Shown here one piece after another: positions 1-11,122 of a stretch of DNA of 64,000 bases; within the stretch, counting starts at the first letter, position 1; each line of letters starts with the position of its first letter. This stretch comes from Glaciecola sp. (GTDB taxonomy: Bacteria; Pseudomonadota; Gammaproteobacteria; Enterobacterales; Alteromonadaceae). The notes below the pieces were generated by a model. That model searched no databases and was not told the origin of the DNA. It saw nothing but the letters and a program-made list of their open reading frames with translations. Location of the stretch: the NCBI GenBank assembly GCA_018623155.1, contig JAAZVZ010000006.1, forward strand, positions 57,458 through 121,457. The letters are read 5' to 3'. The position numbers and the translations under genes were made by a program.

Positions 1-1
1 T

Positions 2-1135
2 GCTATTGTCCATCACTGGACCACTCGTTGGGGCTTATCCGAATCATTGCAAAAAGCACATTACAGACGCTTGGTTTCCCTAGCCAAAGCGACCAAACAA
101 GCATTAAGTGATGGACAGAGTATCACACAAACCATTGAGTTAGATGGACAATCATTTGACGCCTCGTTAGATCGTACAGCGTTTGATGACTTAATTACCC
201 CATTGGTTAAGCAGACGGTAAAAGCGTGTCGCAGAGCGTTAAAAGATGCAGAAGTCAGTGCAGATGAAGTACTGGCTGTGGTCATGGTAGGTGGCTCTAC
301 GCGAGTCCCTTTGGTTAGAGAACAAGTCGGAGCATTCTTTGGTCAAGAACCATTGACTTCGATTGATCCTGATCAGGTTGTTGCTCTTGGTGCAGCGAGC
401 CAAGCAGACATCCTTGCTGGAAATAAGCCCGATAATGAGATGCTGTTATTAGACGTACTGCCGCTGTCATTGGGCATTGAAACCATGGGCGGTTTGGTTG
501 AAAAAATCATCCCTCGCAATACCACCATACCGGTTGCAAAAGCGCAAGAATTTACCACCTTTAAGGATGGACAAACGGCGATGATGGTCCATGTACTGCA
601 AGGTGAGCGTGAGCTGGTAGATGATTGTCGTTCACTAGCCAAATTTACGTTAACAGGAATACCACCCATGACCGCCGGGGCAGCACATATAAGAGTGACG
701 TTCCAAGTGGACGCAGATGGCTTACTCAATGTAACCGCGCAAGAAAAAAGCACAGGTGTGCAAGCGGAGATCCAAGTGAAACCTTCATTTGGCTTGGCAG
801 AAGAACAAATTGCACAAATGCTCAAAGCATCTATGGCCAATGCCAAAGACGATATGCAGCAGCGCATGTTAAAAGAACAGCAAGTCGAAGCCGCTCGAGT
901 GCTTGAGGCGCTTGAGGCAGCGCTTGATGAACATCGAGGGTTGTTGAGTGAAGAAGAGTTTGCACAATTGCGTCAAAGCATGGATACTCTTGCGCAGGTC
1001 GCACAAGAGCAAAGTACTGACGCGATCAAAGAACACATTGAAATAGTGGATAATGCTTCTCAAGCCTTTGCCGCTCGTCGTATGGATATATCCATACAGC
1101 AGGCATTAGCCGGTAAACAAGTCCAAGACATCTAA
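2..1135 (+). CDS. hscA: Fe-S cluster assembly chaperone HscA (5'-truncated by window edge)
   Basis: This is the C-terminal 377 or so residues of an Hsp70-family chaperone, open from the first full codon of the window, so the gene starts upstream. The end of the ATPase domain is visible ([12 protein letters not shown], an Hsp70 phosphate/adenosine motif), followed by the linker ([14 protein letters not shown]) and the substrate-binding domain. The immediate downstream ferredoxin gene identifies it as HscA rather than DnaK: HscA works with HscB to release 2Fe-2S clusters from IscU. About 240 N-terminal residues are missing compared with E. coli HscA (616 aa). The fdx gene starts 23 bp after the stop, consistent with one isc operon. 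Confidence 0.95.
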   Translation, partial: AIVHHWTTRWGLSESLQKAHYRRLVSLAKATKQALSDGQSITQTIELDGQSFDASLDRTAFDDLITPLVKQTVKACRRALKDAEVSADEVLAVVMVGGSTRVPLVREQVGAFFGQEPLTSIDPDQVVALGAASQADILAGNKPDNEMLLLDVLPLSLGIETMGGLVEKIIPRNTTIPVAKAQEFTTFKDGQTAMMVHVLQGERELVDDCRSLAKFTLTGIPPMTAGAAHIRVTFQVDADGLLNVTAQEKSTGVQAEIQVKPSFGLAEEQIAQMLKASMANAKDDMQQRMLKEQQVEAARVLEALEAALDEHRGLLSEEEFAQLRQSMDTLAQVAQEQSTDAIKEHIEIVDNASQAFAARRMDISIQQALAGKQVQDI

Positions 1136-1158
1136 AAACGAATAAGCAGGAGACGGCC

Positions 1159-1497
1159 ATGACCCAAGTCATATTTCTACCTCATGATGAACTTTGCCCA
1201 GACGGTGCAGTGTTAGAAGCCAAAAAGGGCGAAAGTGTGCTGGATGTTGCATTAAGTAATGGCATCGGTATCGAGCATGCTTGTGAAAAAGTCTGTGCAT
1301 GTACGACTTGTCATGTGATTATTCGTGAAGGATTCGATTCACTGGCTGAATCGGATGAATTAGAAGATGACTTATTGGATAAAGCGTGGGGGCTTGAACC
1401 TGAGTCGCGTTTGGGTTGTCAGGCCATCGTTCAGGATGAAAATTTGGTTGTGGAAATTCCAAAATACACCATTAATCACGCTGCAGAAGATCATTAA
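1159..1497 (+). CDS. fdx: [2Fe-2S] ferredoxin of the ISC operon
   Basis: A 112-residue adrenodoxin-type ferredoxin that supplies electrons for iron-sulfur cluster assembly. The cluster ligands are Cys42, Cys48, Cys51 (in ACEKVCACTTC) and Cys87 (RLGCQA). The length and ending (KYTINHA) match E. coli Fdx closely. A good ribosome site (AGGAGA) precedes ATG 1159. It sits directly after hscA. No iscX follows; the next gene is ndk, so the isc operon ends here or iscX lies elsewhere. Confidence 0.97.
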   Translation: MTQVIFLPHDELCPDGAVLEAKKGESVLDVALSNGIGIEHACEKVCACTTCHVIIREGFDSLAESDELEDDLLDKAWGLEPESRLGCQAIVQDENLVVEIPKYTINHAAEDH

Positions 1498-1578
1498 AGA
1501 AAATATTCGAGTTTTTGTACGGGTTTGCTATAATCTGCGAAAATTTTGTTAGACCAAAGAATTACAGGGGAGCCAATA

Positions 1579-2010
1579 ATGGCCTTAGAAAGAACTTTTT
1601 CAATTATTAAGCCGGATGCGGTTGCTAAAAACGTTATCGGTGCTATCTACAACCGTTTTGAAAGTGCCGGTCTAAAAATCGTTGCATCAAAGATGGTTCA
1701 CTTATCACGTGAGAAGGCTGAAGGTTTTTATGCTGAGCATAAAGAACGCCCATTTTTTGGTGCGTTAGTGGATTTTATGACTTCTGGTCCAGTGATGGTT
1801 CAAGTGCTCGAAGGTGAGAACGCCGTTGTTAAAAACCGTGAAATCATGGGTGCAACTAACCCAGCTGATGCCGCTGCAGGTACTTTGCGTTCTGATTATG
1901 CTGAGTCTATTGACGAAAATGCAGTGCACGGTTCAGATGCACCAGAATCAGCAGCTCGCGAAATTGCATATTTCTTCTCAGAAGAAGAAATCTGCCCACG
2001 CACTCGCTAA
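1579..2010 (+). CDS. ndk: nucleoside diphosphate kinase
   Basis: A 143-residue kinase that moves the gamma-phosphate between nucleoside triphosphates and diphosphates through a phospho-histidine. The active-site His117 lies in the family signature [12 protein letters not shown], and the N-terminal IIKPDAV motif is present. ATG 1579 is chosen over an in-frame upstream codon because AGGGGAG lies just before it and family members start [12 protein letters not shown]. An intrinsic terminator follows at 2027-2050, so it is probably a single-gene unit. Confidence 0.97.
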   Translation: MALERTFSIIKPDAVAKNVIGAIYNRFESAGLKIVASKMVHLSREKAEGFYAEHKERPFFGALVDFMTSGPVMVQVLEGENAVVKNREIMGATNPADAAAGTLRSDYAESIDENAVHGSDAPESAAREIAYFFSEEEICPRTR

Positions 2011-2026
2011 GCACAACAACATTGAT

Positions 2027-2050
2027 AAAAGGGAGCTTAGGCTCCCTTTT
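2027..2050 (+). terminator. intrinsic terminator after ndk
   Basis: A perfect 10-bp stem (AAAAGGGAGC / GCTCCCTTTT) with a four-base TTAG loop, running into further T residues. It lies 17 bp after the ndk stop and before rlmN. Confidence 0.9.
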
Positions 2051-2106
2051 TAGTTTAAAATAGCAATTAATACAGGCTGTTTGCCACCGCTACTGAGATA
2101 AACGAA

Positions 2107-3234
2107 ATGACTGATACGGTTAAGACCAACTTATTGGATTTGAATCGCGCTGGGATGCGAGAGTTTTTGTCGAGTATTGATGAAAAACCCTTCCGAGCTG
2201 ATCAAATTATGCAGTGGATTTACCATCATGGTGTCAGTGATTTTGACCAGATGTCTAATATCAACAAGGTATTGAAGGCGAAACTCAAAGCACATGCTGA
2301 AATTAAAGCGCCAGAGATTGCTTATCAACAAAATGCTTCAGACGGTACGATAAAATTTGCTTTGACCCTAGAAGGTGGGCAAGAAGTCGAATCGGTATGG
2401 ATCCCTGAAACGGACCGAGCGACTTTGTGCGTATCCTCTCAAGTTGGTTGCGCCCTAGAATGTACGTTTTGTTCGACTGCACAACAAGGTTTTAATCGCA
2501 ACTTGCGCGTCAGTGAGATCATTGGGCAAGTATGGCGTGTAGCCACTACCTTAGGTTTGTCAAAAGACACTAAACAGCGCCCAATCACTAATGTTGTGAT
2601 GATGGGAATGGGCGAGCCATTATTGAATGTCAAAAATGTCGTGCCAGCCATGGAACTCATGATGGACGATTATGGTTTTGGTTTATCCAAGCGTCGAGTG
2701 ACCTTATCTACCTCAGGAGTTGTGCCTGCCTTAGACAAATTAGCCGACCAGATTGATGTCGCATTGGCTATTTCGTTGCATGCGCCGGACGATACCTTAC
2801 GTGATGAAATTGTACCGATTAACAAAAAATACAACATAGAGACGTTCTTGCGTTCGGTTCGTAGCTACTTACAAAAATCCAAAGCCAATCAAGGTAAGGT
2901 AACCATTGAATATGTCATGCTTTCCCATATCAATGATTCGACAGATCAAGCTCATGCTCTGAGTAAAGTACTCAAAGATACCCCGTGCAAAATTAATTTA
3001 ATCCCATTCAACCCATATCCAGGCTCACCATATACTTGTTCGAGTAATTCTCGAATCGATCGATTCGCCAAAGTCCTTATGGCGGACGGTTACACAGTCA
3101 TGGTGCGCAAGACACGTGGTGACGACATTGATGCAGCATGTGGTCAGCTTGTTGGCGATGTTGTAGACCGTACTAAGCGCATGTTAAAAAAACAGATGAA
3201 CGGTCCTGCTATTGACGTTAGAATAGATAAATAG
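2107..3234 (+). CDS. rlmN: dual-specificity 23S rRNA/tRNA adenine-C2 methyltransferase RlmN
   Basis: A 375-residue radical-SAM enzyme that methylates A2503 of 23S rRNA and A37 of some tRNAs. The radical-SAM cluster motif is CxxxCxxC at Cys115, Cys119 and Cys122 ([12 protein letters not shown]), and the C-terminal ACGQL carries the Cys that forms the methyl-intermediate. [10 protein letters not shown] is the SAM-binding GGE-like segment. It heads a same-strand series (pilF, rodZ, ispG) with short gaps, the conserved gammaproteobacterial order. Confidence 0.97.
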   Translation: MTDTVKTNLLDLNRAGMREFLSSIDEKPFRADQIMQWIYHHGVSDFDQMSNINKVLKAKLKAHAEIKAPEIAYQQNASDGTIKFALTLEGGQEVESVWIPETDRATLCVSSQVGCALECTFCSTAQQGFNRNLRVSEIIGQVWRVATTLGLSKDTKQRPITNVVMMGMGEPLLNVKNVVPAMELMMDDYGFGLSKRRVTLSTSGVVPALDKLADQIDVALAISLHAPDDTLRDEIVPINKKYNIETFLRSVRSYLQKSKANQGKVTIEYVMLSHINDSTDQAHALSKVLKDTPCKINLIPFNPYPGSPYTCSSNSRIDRFAKVLMADGYTVMVRKTRGDDIDAACGQLVGDVVDRTKRMLKKQMNGPAIDVRIDK

Positions 3235-3265
3235 AAGAGTCAGATAAAACAATCAAGGAGTTTTC

Positions 3266-4237
3266 ATGCGAGGTATATTAGTAGCGTTGGTATCCATCGC
3301 ATTGATGGCCTGTGGCAGCACCTTGGAAGAAGAAGCGAATACTGTTACCGACCCGTTAGGCGCTGCGAAAACCCGGTTATCACTGGGCTTGTCGTATTTG
3401 CAGGCAGGCAATTTTTCTCAGGCTAAGTTTAATTTGGATAGGGCATTATCCTTTGCTCCTCGCTATGCTGATGCGCATTTTGGATTGGCTTATTATTATC
3501 AACAAGTAGGTGAAATAAAGCTTGCACGTGCGTCATACGATACGGCACTTGGTCTGGCGCCAAACGATCCTGAAATCAGTAATTCTTACGGGGCATTTTT
3601 GTGTTTGCAAGGCGAATACGATGCTGCGGAACAACGTTTTCTTGCAGCAGTGAATGCTCGAGATTTTATTGCGGCTGCCGAGACATATGAAAATGCAGCA
3701 GTCTGCCAACAAAGTAAAGGCGATATTCTAGAGGCGATTTTTTATCTTAAAAAATCTCTGAATCATCAACCTAGACGTGTCACAGTACTTGCCCTGTTGG
3801 CCGAGCTACAAGCAAGTCAGAGCCAATATGAGGATGCTAAAGCGACTCTTGAGCGATGGGAAGCGGTGACAGGCATTACTGCGGATTCGGTATTCTTGCG
3901 CTATCAAATAGCTCAAAGTCAATCTGATAGAATGTTAGCTAAGCGTTATGCGCAAACATTACGCGAGCGTTTTGCTCAGCATCCAAATGCTCAAAAGGTG
4001 AGTCTCGATGAAGCGGTTATCGATAATACGCAAGCAAGCCAACACCGCTCACCTGCGAATTCAAAAAATGATGTGGATACAAATGGTATAATCGTTCATG
4101 AATTGAAATCAGGCGAAACTCTGTATCGATTGTCATTAAAATATAATGTGAGTGTCGACCAATTGATAAAATGGAATAACCTTGTCAATATTTCACGTTT
4201 ATCAATCGGCCAAAAAATTATTGTAAGTCAACCTTAA
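3266..4237 (+). CDS. pilF: type IV pilus biogenesis lipoprotein PilF/PilW with C-terminal LysM domain
   Basis: A 323-residue outer-membrane lipoprotein: signal peptide with lipobox LMAC (Cys at about 16), then TPR repeats over roughly residues 33-240. In the family (PilF of Pseudomonas, PilW of Neisseria) this pilotin carries the secretin PilQ to the outer membrane. The order rlmN-pilF-rodZ-ispG supports the call. An unusual trait is a LysM-like peptidoglycan-binding segment at the C-terminus (from about residue 277: VHELKSGETLYRLSLKYNVS and on), which makes it about 70 residues longer than the typical pilotin. RBS AAGGAG precedes the ATG. Confidence 0.9.
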   Translation: MRGILVALVSIALMACGSTLEEEANTVTDPLGAAKTRLSLGLSYLQAGNFSQAKFNLDRALSFAPRYADAHFGLAYYYQQVGEIKLARASYDTALGLAPNDPEISNSYGAFLCLQGEYDAAEQRFLAAVNARDFIAAAETYENAAVCQQSKGDILEAIFYLKKSLNHQPRRVTVLALLAELQASQSQYEDAKATLERWEAVTGITADSVFLRYQIAQSQSDRMLAKRYAQTLRERFAQHPNAQKVSLDEAVIDNTQASQHRSPANSKNDVDTNGIIVHELKSGETLYRLSLKYNVSVDQLIKWNNLVNISRLSIGQKIIVSQP

Positions 4238-4254
4238 CCAAGGATTTATTAGGA

Positions 4255-5319
4255 ATGATTGAGCAAAATGAGCTCGAACCAGTATCGACGACAGTTGGTC
4301 AACAGTTGCACAAGGCTCGGCAACAAAAACAGTTGTCCGTATCAAAAATTGCACAACAACTTCGTTTGAAAGAGCCTATTCTCCATGCATTGGAAAACGA
4401 CAATGCGTTGTCGGATATTGCTCCGACGTTTGTGAAAGGTTACATTCGCGCTTACGCCAAAATCCTAGAATTAGACGGTGAAAAACTCGTAGAACAGTAT
4501 AATTCTGCTCACGCCGACGATGCACAGTACAACGCGCCAATGATTTCATTTTCACGAAAAGTGGCTCGTGAAAATGTTGATTCTCGTTGGATATTAGTGA
4601 CTTATGGTGTTATTGCTATATTGGTTTTTCTGATCATCACTTGGTGGTATCAGCAAACACAAACAAATACTCTGGTTGTTGTGCCTTCTAACCCAACGGT
4701 ACAAGAGTCACCCGCGTCAGTAAAACTATCAGCGTCAGTAACACCTTCAGCCACAGTAAAGCCATCAACTGAGCAAGAGCCATCGGTAATCGAAAAGCCA
4801 TTAGAAGAATCGCCCGCAGTAGGGTCCTTCTCGTCAGAAGGACCAAGTACTCTTCAATCAAATGAAATAGTAGGTGAACCAAATGCCTCTGAATTCATAT
4901 TAGATGCTTCAGAGGGTGCTTCAGAAGTTGCTTCAGAGGATGCTGAACAACCACAAGTTGTTCCAGATATTGCCACCGTGATTGCCGCGCTAGAAAATGC
5001 TGATCCAGATTTGGATGAACCAATACTTGCTGATGTGAGTAATGAACCTGAGGCTGACGTAGAAAACACCACAATTGAGATAGTGTTTACTTTTGCTGAA
5101 GACTGTTGGGTAAAGATTACCGATGCTACCGGAAACGATATTGCTTATGGTGTAAAAAAGGCTGGACGAGTCATGCCAGTTTCTGGGGTAGCCCCATTCT
5201 CAGTGGTGCTAGGAGCACCAGCTGGCGTTGTGATTAGTTATGATGGAACACCTGTTGATTTGTCACGTTTTCCAGATAACCGCACAGCACGATTCAGTTT
5301 GCCATTGGAGGCACAGTAG
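4255..5319 (+). CDS. rodZ: cytoskeletal protein RodZ
   Basis: A 354-residue bitopic membrane protein that links MreB filaments to the elongasome and keeps rod shape. It has an N-terminal Xre-like helix-turn-helix domain (about residues 13-75, [20 protein letters not shown]), one membrane helix (about 111-130, [20 protein letters not shown]), a Ser/Thr/Glu/Pro-rich periplasmic linker, and the C-terminal DUF4115 beta domain (about 270-350, ending VDLSRF). It follows pilF by 17 bp and precedes ispG by 2 bp. Confidence 0.93.
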   Translation: MIEQNELEPVSTTVGQQLHKARQQKQLSVSKIAQQLRLKEPILHALENDNALSDIAPTFVKGYIRAYAKILELDGEKLVEQYNSAHADDAQYNAPMISFSRKVARENVDSRWILVTYGVIAILVFLIITWWYQQTQTNTLVVVPSNPTVQESPASVKLSASVTPSATVKPSTEQEPSVIEKPLEESPAVGSFSSEGPSTLQSNEIVGEPNASEFILDASEGASEVASEDAEQPQVVPDIATVIAALENADPDLDEPILADVSNEPEADVENTTIEIVFTFAEDCWVKITDATGNDIAYGVKKAGRVMPVSGVAPFSVVLGAPAGVVISYDGTPVDLSRFPDNRTARFSLPLEAQ

Positions 5320-5321
5320 TT

Positions 5322-6437
5322 ATGTTTAACCAATCCCCAATTAAACGTCGTCAATCTACCCGGATCAACGTTGGCTCGGTCCCTATTGGTGACGGAGCGC
5401 CTATTGCTGTTCAATCAATGACCAATACGCCAACGACTGATGTTGCAGCGACAGTTGAGCAAATCAACCGTATTGTGGCTGTGGGCGGAGAGATTGTAAG
5501 AGTCTCAGTTCCCACTATGGATGCGGCTGAAGCCTTTAAACAAATTCGTCAACAAGTTTCAGTTCCTTTGGTCGCGGATATTCATTTTGATTATCGAATT
5601 GCGCTTAAAGTTGCTGAGTATGGTGTGGATTGTCTGCGGATTAATCCTGGTAACATCGGTAATATGGAGCGTGTTCGTTCGGTTGTTGATTGTGCCAAAG
5701 ACAAAGGGATCCCGATTCGGATTGGCGTGAATGGCGGTTCATTAGAACGCGATTTACAAGAAAAATACGGAGAGCCAACGCCAGAGGCATTAGTTGAATC
5801 AGCAATGCGACACGTTGATATTTTGGATAAGCTTAATTTTGACCAGTTCAAAGTCTCGGTTAAAGCATCCGATGTTTTCTTAGCTGTGGGAGCGTATCGT
5901 TTATTGGCACAGCAAATTAATCAACCTTTGCATTTAGGGATAACCGAAGCCGGAGGGCAACGAGCTGGAGCTGTGAAAAGCGCGGTTGGGCTAGGCATGT
6001 TACTTGCTGAGGGTATCGGTGATACTTTGCGCGTGTCATTAGCTGCTGACCCAGTTGAAGAAATCAAAGTGGGTTTTGATATCCTCAAATCACTGCGTAT
6101 TCGCTCTCGTGGGATCAACTTTATCGCATGCCCAAGTTGTTCTCGACAAGAGTTCGATGTCATTAACACTGTCAACGCGCTCGAGCAAAGAGTAGAAGAT
6201 ATCTTAACTCCAATGGACGTATCAATCATTGGTTGTGTGGTTAATGGTCCTGGTGAGGCGGAAATTTCAGATTTAGGCTTAACCGGTGCTCGCAATATGA
6301 GTGGTTTTTATGAAGATGGAAAGCGTCAACGCGAGCGCATTGCAAATAACGATTTAGTTGACGTCTTAGAACAAAAAATTCGTGCAAAAGCTTCACAACT
6401 TGACCCTACCAAGCGTATTGATGTCACTGAAGTATAG
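5322..6437 (+). CDS. ispG: 4-hydroxy-3-methylbut-2-enyl diphosphate synthase IspG (GcpE)
   Basis: A 371-residue 4Fe-4S enzyme of the MEP isoprenoid pathway that converts MEcPP to HMBPP. Cluster ligands are the two Cys of ACPSCSR and the Cys of [11 protein letters not shown], with the Glu after the latter as the fourth ligand. The TIM-barrel start ([15 protein letters not shown]) is typical. It lies 2 bp after rodZ and ends before a perfect hairpin at 6480-6502. The next pathway enzyme, IspH, is also in this window at 47.9 kb. Confidence 0.97.
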   Translation: MFNQSPIKRRQSTRINVGSVPIGDGAPIAVQSMTNTPTTDVAATVEQINRIVAVGGEIVRVSVPTMDAAEAFKQIRQQVSVPLVADIHFDYRIALKVAEYGVDCLRINPGNIGNMERVRSVVDCAKDKGIPIRIGVNGGSLERDLQEKYGEPTPEALVESAMRHVDILDKLNFDQFKVSVKASDVFLAVGAYRLLAQQINQPLHLGITEAGGQRAGAVKSAVGLGMLLAEGIGDTLRVSLAADPVEEIKVGFDILKSLRIRSRGINFIACPSCSRQEFDVINTVNALEQRVEDILTPMDVSIIGCVVNGPGEAEISDLGLTGARNMSGFYEDGKRQRERIANNDLVDVLEQKIRAKASQLDPTKRIDVTEV

Positions 6438-6479
6438 CAAGTTGCGAATTTACACACTTAACACTATACCTAATTACGT

Positions 6480-6502
6480 AAAGCCCATATAATATGGGCT
6501 TT
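6480..6502 (+). terminator. intrinsic terminator between ispG and hisS
   Basis: A perfect inverted repeat (AAAGCCCAT / ATGGGCTTT with an ATAAT loop) followed by ATTTTTTG. It would end or attenuate transcription from the rlmN-ispG genes. hisS starts only 30 bp further on, so partial readthrough is possible. Confidence 0.85.
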
Positions 6503-6531
6503 ATTTTTTGTTATACCATGTGAGAGACACA

Positions 6532-7809
6532 GTGGCCAAAACGTTACAAGCCATCCGAGGGATGAATGATTGCTTGCCTAATGAATCAGGTATTTGGCAA
6601 TACGTTGAGTCGATATTACGCGATACTGTTGCGGCATACGGCTATCAAGAGATCCGAATGCCAATTGTCGAGAGTACCGAACTGTTTAAACGCTCCATTG
6701 GTGAGGTCACTGATATCGTCGAAAAAGAAATGTATACCTTCGATGATCGCAATGGTGACTCACTCACTCTCAGACCTGAAGGGACCGCCAGTGCCGTGCG
6801 TGCAGGCAATCAACATGGGTTAATTTATAACCAACAACAACGTCTTTGGTACCTAGGTCCAATGTTCCGTCATGAGCGTCCACAAAAGGGACGTTACCGT
6901 CAGTTTCATCAATTTGGTGTCGAAACATATGGTCTTGCAGGTCCTGATATCGATGCAGAAATCATCGCGATGAGTGCTCGCTTGTGGAATCAGTTTGGTA
7001 TTTCTGACAAAGTCGAGCTTCAGATCAATTCACTGGGTTCGAATGCTGCACGTGAGGCGTACAAAGGTATTTTAGTTGAATACTTACAAGAACATTTTGA
7101 TGCGCTAGATGAAGACTCACAACGTCGCTTAGAATCTAACCCATTAAGAGTCTTGGACAGTAAAAACCCACAAGTTCAAGCTGTCGTTGCGAATGCGCCT
7201 AAACTATCTGAGCATCTGGATGAAGAGTCTGCAAACCATTTTGCTCAATTATGTGAACGATTGACGGATTTGGGTATCTCATACACCGTCAATGACAAAC
7301 TCGTTCGCGGTTTAGATTATTACAATGCGACAGTATTTGAATGGGTGACTGATGCACTAGGTGCACAAGGTACGGTTTGTGCGGGAGGTCGGTATGACGG
7401 TTTGGTCGAACAACTCGGTGGCAAACCAGCCCCTGCTGTAGGTTTTGCGATGGGCATGGAGCGGATTGTCCTTCTCCTCACTGAACTTGGTTTAACTGAT
7501 TCGGTTGCCGCACCAGTAGATGTCTATGTTACGGCGTTAGGAGATGACGTCAATGCCTATTCTATGCAGGTCAGTGAATCGTGCCGTGATTTAACTACTC
7601 TGCGTGTGATGCAACATTGCGGTGGTGGCAATATGAAAAAACAACTCAAACGCGCAGACGCCTCAGGGGCTGCTGTGACGTTGTTACTCGGCGCAGAAGA
7701 AGCGGCTGAACAAAGAGTAACTATCAAATATATGCGTGGCGATGAGCCACAAACAACGGTGGATTTAACAGAATTAACCAGCGTTTTAACTCAATATTTT
7801 AGCAACTAA
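6532..7809 (+). CDS. hisS: histidyl-tRNA synthetase
   Basis: A 425-residue class II aminoacyl-tRNA synthetase. Motif 2 ([19 protein letters not shown]), the histidine A motif ([13 protein letters not shown]) and motif 3 (VGFAMGMER) are all visible, followed by the anticodon-binding domain. The start is set at GTG 6532, which gives the family N-terminus [16 protein letters not shown] and has GAGAGAC just upstream; a longer reading from TTG 6508 would begin inside the T-run of the preceding terminator. It is followed by yfgM, bamB and der. Confidence 0.96.
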   Translation: MAKTLQAIRGMNDCLPNESGIWQYVESILRDTVAAYGYQEIRMPIVESTELFKRSIGEVTDIVEKEMYTFDDRNGDSLTLRPEGTASAVRAGNQHGLIYNQQQRLWYLGPMFRHERPQKGRYRQFHQFGVETYGLAGPDIDAEIIAMSARLWNQFGISDKVELQINSLGSNAAREAYKGILVEYLQEHFDALDEDSQRRLESNPLRVLDSKNPQVQAVVANAPKLSEHLDEESANHFAQLCERLTDLGISYTVNDKLVRGLDYYNATVFEWVTDALGAQGTVCAGGRYDGLVEQLGGKPAPAVGFAMGMERIVLLLTELGLTDSVAAPVDVYVTALGDDVNAYSMQVSESCRDLTTLRVMQHCGGGNMKKQLKRADASGAAVTLLLGAEEAAEQRVTIKYMRGDEPQTTVDLTELTSVLTQYFSN

Positions 7810-7825
7810 AAAGGTTATTTTTGCT

Positions 7826-8452
7826 ATGGAACAATTCGCAACAGAAGAACAACAAGTCGAAGCGATCAAACGTTTTTGGAAGGACAATGGTACTGCCATT
7901 ATTTTTGGTGCCATACTCGGTCTAGGTGGTCTGTGGGGCTGGCGTTACTATGATGAGTCACAAATTACAGCTAAAGAAACTGCATCTGCCGCCTATAACG
8001 ATATGATTCAAACGCTTGCGAGCGATGATCGTGTGGCGGCGACACAAGATTTTATCGCAAACAATAATGACACGGCTTATGTTGCACTGGCTGGATTTAT
8101 TGGCGCGCAAGCAGCAGTCGAAGCCGATGACTATGCCAAAGCTGCAGAACTATTGCAGCAAATTATAGTCTCTACTGCTGACACAACCTTACAAAACGTT
8201 GCACGTGTGCGCTTAGCTCGTGTTCAGTTGCAATTGACGCAATATGGCGAGGCGATTACTACCCTTGATGCGATTACAGGGACGGCATTTACTGCACAGC
8301 AAGAAGCTATTCGCGGCGATGTTCTCGTTGCTCAAGGCGATCTATCTGGTGCACGTGATGCTTATGTCCGCTCTTTAGCAGCACAAGATGACCAATCAGT
8401 TCAAATGCGTTTGGATGATTTAGCAAATCAAATGGCGAGTAATGCTTCATGA
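7826..8452 (+). CDS. yfgM: YfgM family ancillary SecYEG translocon subunit
   Basis: A 208-residue membrane-anchored TPR-like protein. It has a short cytoplasmic N-terminus (EQVEAIKRFWKDNG), one membrane helix (about 23-41, AIIFGAILGLGGLWGWRYY) and a periplasmic helical-repeat domain of the TPR_21 type. In E. coli YfgM associates with SecYEG and PpiD (ppiD is at 37.3 kb here). Its stop overlaps the bamB start by 4 bp (ATGA), so the two are translationally coupled. Confidence 0.93.
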   Translation: MEQFATEEQQVEAIKRFWKDNGTAIIFGAILGLGGLWGWRYYDESQITAKETASAAYNDMIQTLASDDRVAATQDFIANNNDTAYVALAGFIGAQAAVEADDYAKAAELLQQIIVSTADTTLQNVARVRLARVQLQLTQYGEAITTLDAITGTAFTAQQEAIRGDVLVAQGDLSGARDAYVRSLAAQDDQSVQMRLDDLANQMASNAS

Positions 8453-9663
8453 ATGGCAACAAATTACGCTTTGCAACGTCGCTAGTGGGTTTGCTCATGC
8501 TCGGTGGTTGTAGTGTTTTACAACCGGTCACCGATGTTTTCAAAAGTGAAGAAGAGCTTGAAGTACTCACTTTAGCCCCGTTGGAGCCGGCTTTCGCTGT
8601 CAATACAGTATGGCAGCGTGATATTGGCAAAGGTACGGAAGATTTCTTCTCTCGATTATCGCCGGTTGTCGTAGACGGTACGATATTTGTTGCCGATCGC
8701 CAAGGCTTGGTATTAGCACTGGATACTTCTGGCAAAACCATTTGGCAGACGAACGTGGGAACTAGTAGCGGTTGGTTCTCAGGTGGTGAATCCGCCAAAG
8801 TAGCTGGAGGCTTAGCTGCTTTTAACGGCAATGTATGGCTTGGTACTGAGGACGGTCGAGTGTTAGCTTTGAGCCAAGAAACGGGTGAAATAACGTTTGA
8901 TCAGACTGTCGTGGGTGAGATTTTAGCCAAACCGACGTTTGGTGATGGCATGGTTTATGTCAATACGACTGCAGGCCGTTTATTTGCGTTAGATTTGGCA
9001 ACGGGTGAAGAAAAGTGGACGCATGAATCTGAAGTGCCACCTCTCTCTTTGCGCGGGATTTCTCAACCTACAGCTGCCAACGGCGGGGTTTTTGTTGGAA
9101 CCGCGGCAGGTAAATTACAGGTCAGTGTGTCCGATTCAGGGTTAGTTGCATGGGAAGCTACAGTGACCACTCCTGCTGGGGCCACCGAGCTTGAACGTAT
9201 TATTGATGTCGATACCACTCCTGTTATTGCCGGTGCAAATGTCTATATTGTTTCTTATAACGGCTCTTTAGTATCTGTTGAATTACGCACAGGCAGAGTG
9301 GTTTGGCAACGTGAATATGCCAGTTATCAGAATCTTGTTGTATCGGGTAACTCAATTTTTGTTACGGATGTTTCGGGCAGTGTATTTGCTATCGACCGTC
9401 GTAATGGGGTAGAGCTTTGGTCACAAAATGCCCTTAAAGGTCGCAAGCTCACAGCACCAACGGTACTGAATGATTCATTGGTCATTTCGGATGGGTTTGG
9501 TACGGTGCATTTTTTAAGTGCCAGTGAAGGTACTTATCAATCTAGAGTAATATTAGACAATGCTGAAGGCAAAGGCTTCTACAGTGCGCCTGTCGTCATG
9601 GATGATAATGTGATCGTGATCAATCAAGACGGTGAGCTTACTCTGCTTGCACCTCAGTTTTAA
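8449..9663 (+). CDS. bamB: outer-membrane assembly lipoprotein BamB
   Basis: A 404-residue lipoprotein of the BAM complex that supports insertion of beta-barrel proteins through BamA. It has a signal peptide with lipobox LGGC (Cys about 21) and an eight-bladed PQQ-type beta-propeller, seen as repeated segments such as LALDTSGKTIWQTNVG, FALDLATGEEKWTHE and FAIDRRNGVELWSQN. The start overlaps the yfgM stop. der follows after 12 bp. Confidence 0.96.
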   Translation: MNGNKLRFATSLVGLLMLGGCSVLQPVTDVFKSEEELEVLTLAPLEPAFAVNTVWQRDIGKGTEDFFSRLSPVVVDGTIFVADRQGLVLALDTSGKTIWQTNVGTSSGWFSGGESAKVAGGLAAFNGNVWLGTEDGRVLALSQETGEITFDQTVVGEILAKPTFGDGMVYVNTTAGRLFALDLATGEEKWTHESEVPPLSLRGISQPTAANGGVFVGTAAGKLQVSVSDSGLVAWEATVTTPAGATELERIIDVDTTPVIAGANVYIVSYNGSLVSVELRTGRVVWQREYASYQNLVVSGNSIFVTDVSGSVFAIDRRNGVELWSQNALKGRKLTAPTVLNDSLVISDGFGTVHFLSASEGTYQSRVILDNAEGKGFYSAPVVMDDNVIVINQDGELTLLAPQF

Positions 9664-9675
9664 TTAGGAAAGGTT

Positions 9676-11118
9676 ATGTTACCTGTTATCGCGCTAGTAG
9701 GGCGCCCCAATGTTGGGAAATCTACGTTATTCAATCGCTTAACTAACACTCGCGATGCGTTGGTAGCAGACTTTCCAGGATTGACCCGAGACCGCAAATA
9801 CGGTCAGGCCAAATTTGAAGGACGACAATTCATCGTAATTGATACCGGTGGTATTACCGGCGATGAGGAAGGCATCGATGCGGCAATGGCAGAGCAATCA
9901 CTGTTAGCGATTGATGAAGCTGATGTTGTTTTCTTCTTGGTCGATGCTCGTGCTGGGCTCACTGCTGCGGATCAATTGATTGCGGACCATTTGCGTCGTC
10001 AAGATAAAACCGTACAAGTTGTTGCTAATAAAGTCGATGGAATTGATGGCGACAGCGAATCTGCTGAATTTTATGCCATGGGACTTGGCACCATTGCGCA
10101 AATTGCAGCCGCGCATGGCCGCGGGGTTTCTCGTTTACTCGATAATGCATTACTACCTTTGGACGAGGCGTTTCCTGATATGCAAATTCAGGAAGAAACC
10201 ATTGATGCTGACGAAGATGCCGAAGCGCAACTGCAACGTTTACAAAGCTTACCGATAAAACTTGCCATTGTTGGGAAACCCAATGTAGGTAAATCCACCC
10301 TGACCAATCGTATTTTGGGCGAAGAACGTGTTGTGGTGTATGACTTACCAGGTACGACACGAGACAGCATCTTCATTCCGATGGAGCGTGATGAACGAGA
10401 GTATATTCTGATTGATACTGCAGGTGTCCGTAAACGCAAAAAAGTAAACGACGCCGTTGAAAAATTTTCAATCGTCAAAACGTTGCAAGCAATAGAAGAA
10501 GCCAATGTTGTGTTGTTGGTGATTGATGCCAGAGAAGGTATTACGGACCAAGACCTCAGCTTATTAGGCTTTGTATTAAATTCTGGTCGTTCACTCGTGT
10601 TAGCAGTGAACAAATGGGATGGGCTTGATTCGGATATCAAAGACGACATTAAACGCGAATTAGATAGACGTTTGGGGTTTGTCGATTTTGCGCGTTGTCA
10701 CTTTATCTCAGCATTACACGGCACAGGCGTGGGTCATTTATTTGAATCGGTTCAAGAGGCCTATGCTTCGGCAACCAAGCGCATTAATACCGCTATGCTG
10801 ACCCAGATCATGGAAATGGCTCAAGACGATCACCAGCCACCCTTAGTGCGCGGTCGACGTGTAAAAATGAAATACGCCCATGCTGGGGGCTATAACCCTC
10901 CTGTGGTAGTGATTCATGGTAACCAAGTACAAGACTTGCCGGATTCATACAAACGGTATTTGATGAATTATTATCGTAAATCTCTACAAATTATGGGAAC
11001 GCCTATCAAGGTAGAATTTAGAGAAGGCGCAAACCCGTTTGAAGGCAAGAAAAACGTTTTAACGCAATCACAAATGCGCAAACGCAAGCGCATGATGGCA
11101 TATCACAAGAAAAAATAA
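9676..11118 (+). CDS. der: ribosome-assembly GTPase Der (EngA)
   Basis: A 480-residue tandem GTPase needed for 50S subunit maturation. G domain 1 (from residue 8) has [21 protein letters not shown] and NKVDG; G domain 2 (about 200) has [24 protein letters not shown] and NKWDG. A KH-like C-terminal domain and a basic tail ([14 protein letters not shown]) follow. It ends the rlmN-der gene series and faces xseA with only 4 bp between the stops. Confidence 0.98.
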   Translation: MLPVIALVGRPNVGKSTLFNRLTNTRDALVADFPGLTRDRKYGQAKFEGRQFIVIDTGGITGDEEGIDAAMAEQSLLAIDEADVVFFLVDARAGLTAADQLIADHLRRQDKTVQVVANKVDGIDGDSESAEFYAMGLGTIAQIAAAHGRGVSRLLDNALLPLDEAFPDMQIQEETIDADEDAEAQLQRLQSLPIKLAIVGKPNVGKSTLTNRILGEERVVVYDLPGTTRDSIFIPMERDEREYILIDTAGVRKRKKVNDAVEKFSIVKTLQAIEEANVVLLVIDAREGITDQDLSLLGFVLNSGRSLVLAVNKWDGLDSDIKDDIKRELDRRLGFVDFARCHFISALHGTGVGHLFESVQEAYASATKRINTAMLTQIMEMAQDDHQPPLVRGRRVKMKYAHAGGYNPPVVVIHGNQVQDLPDSYKRYLMNYYRKSLQIMGTPIKVEFREGANPFEGKKNVLTQSQMRKRKRMMAYHKKK

Positions 11119-11122
11119 CCTC

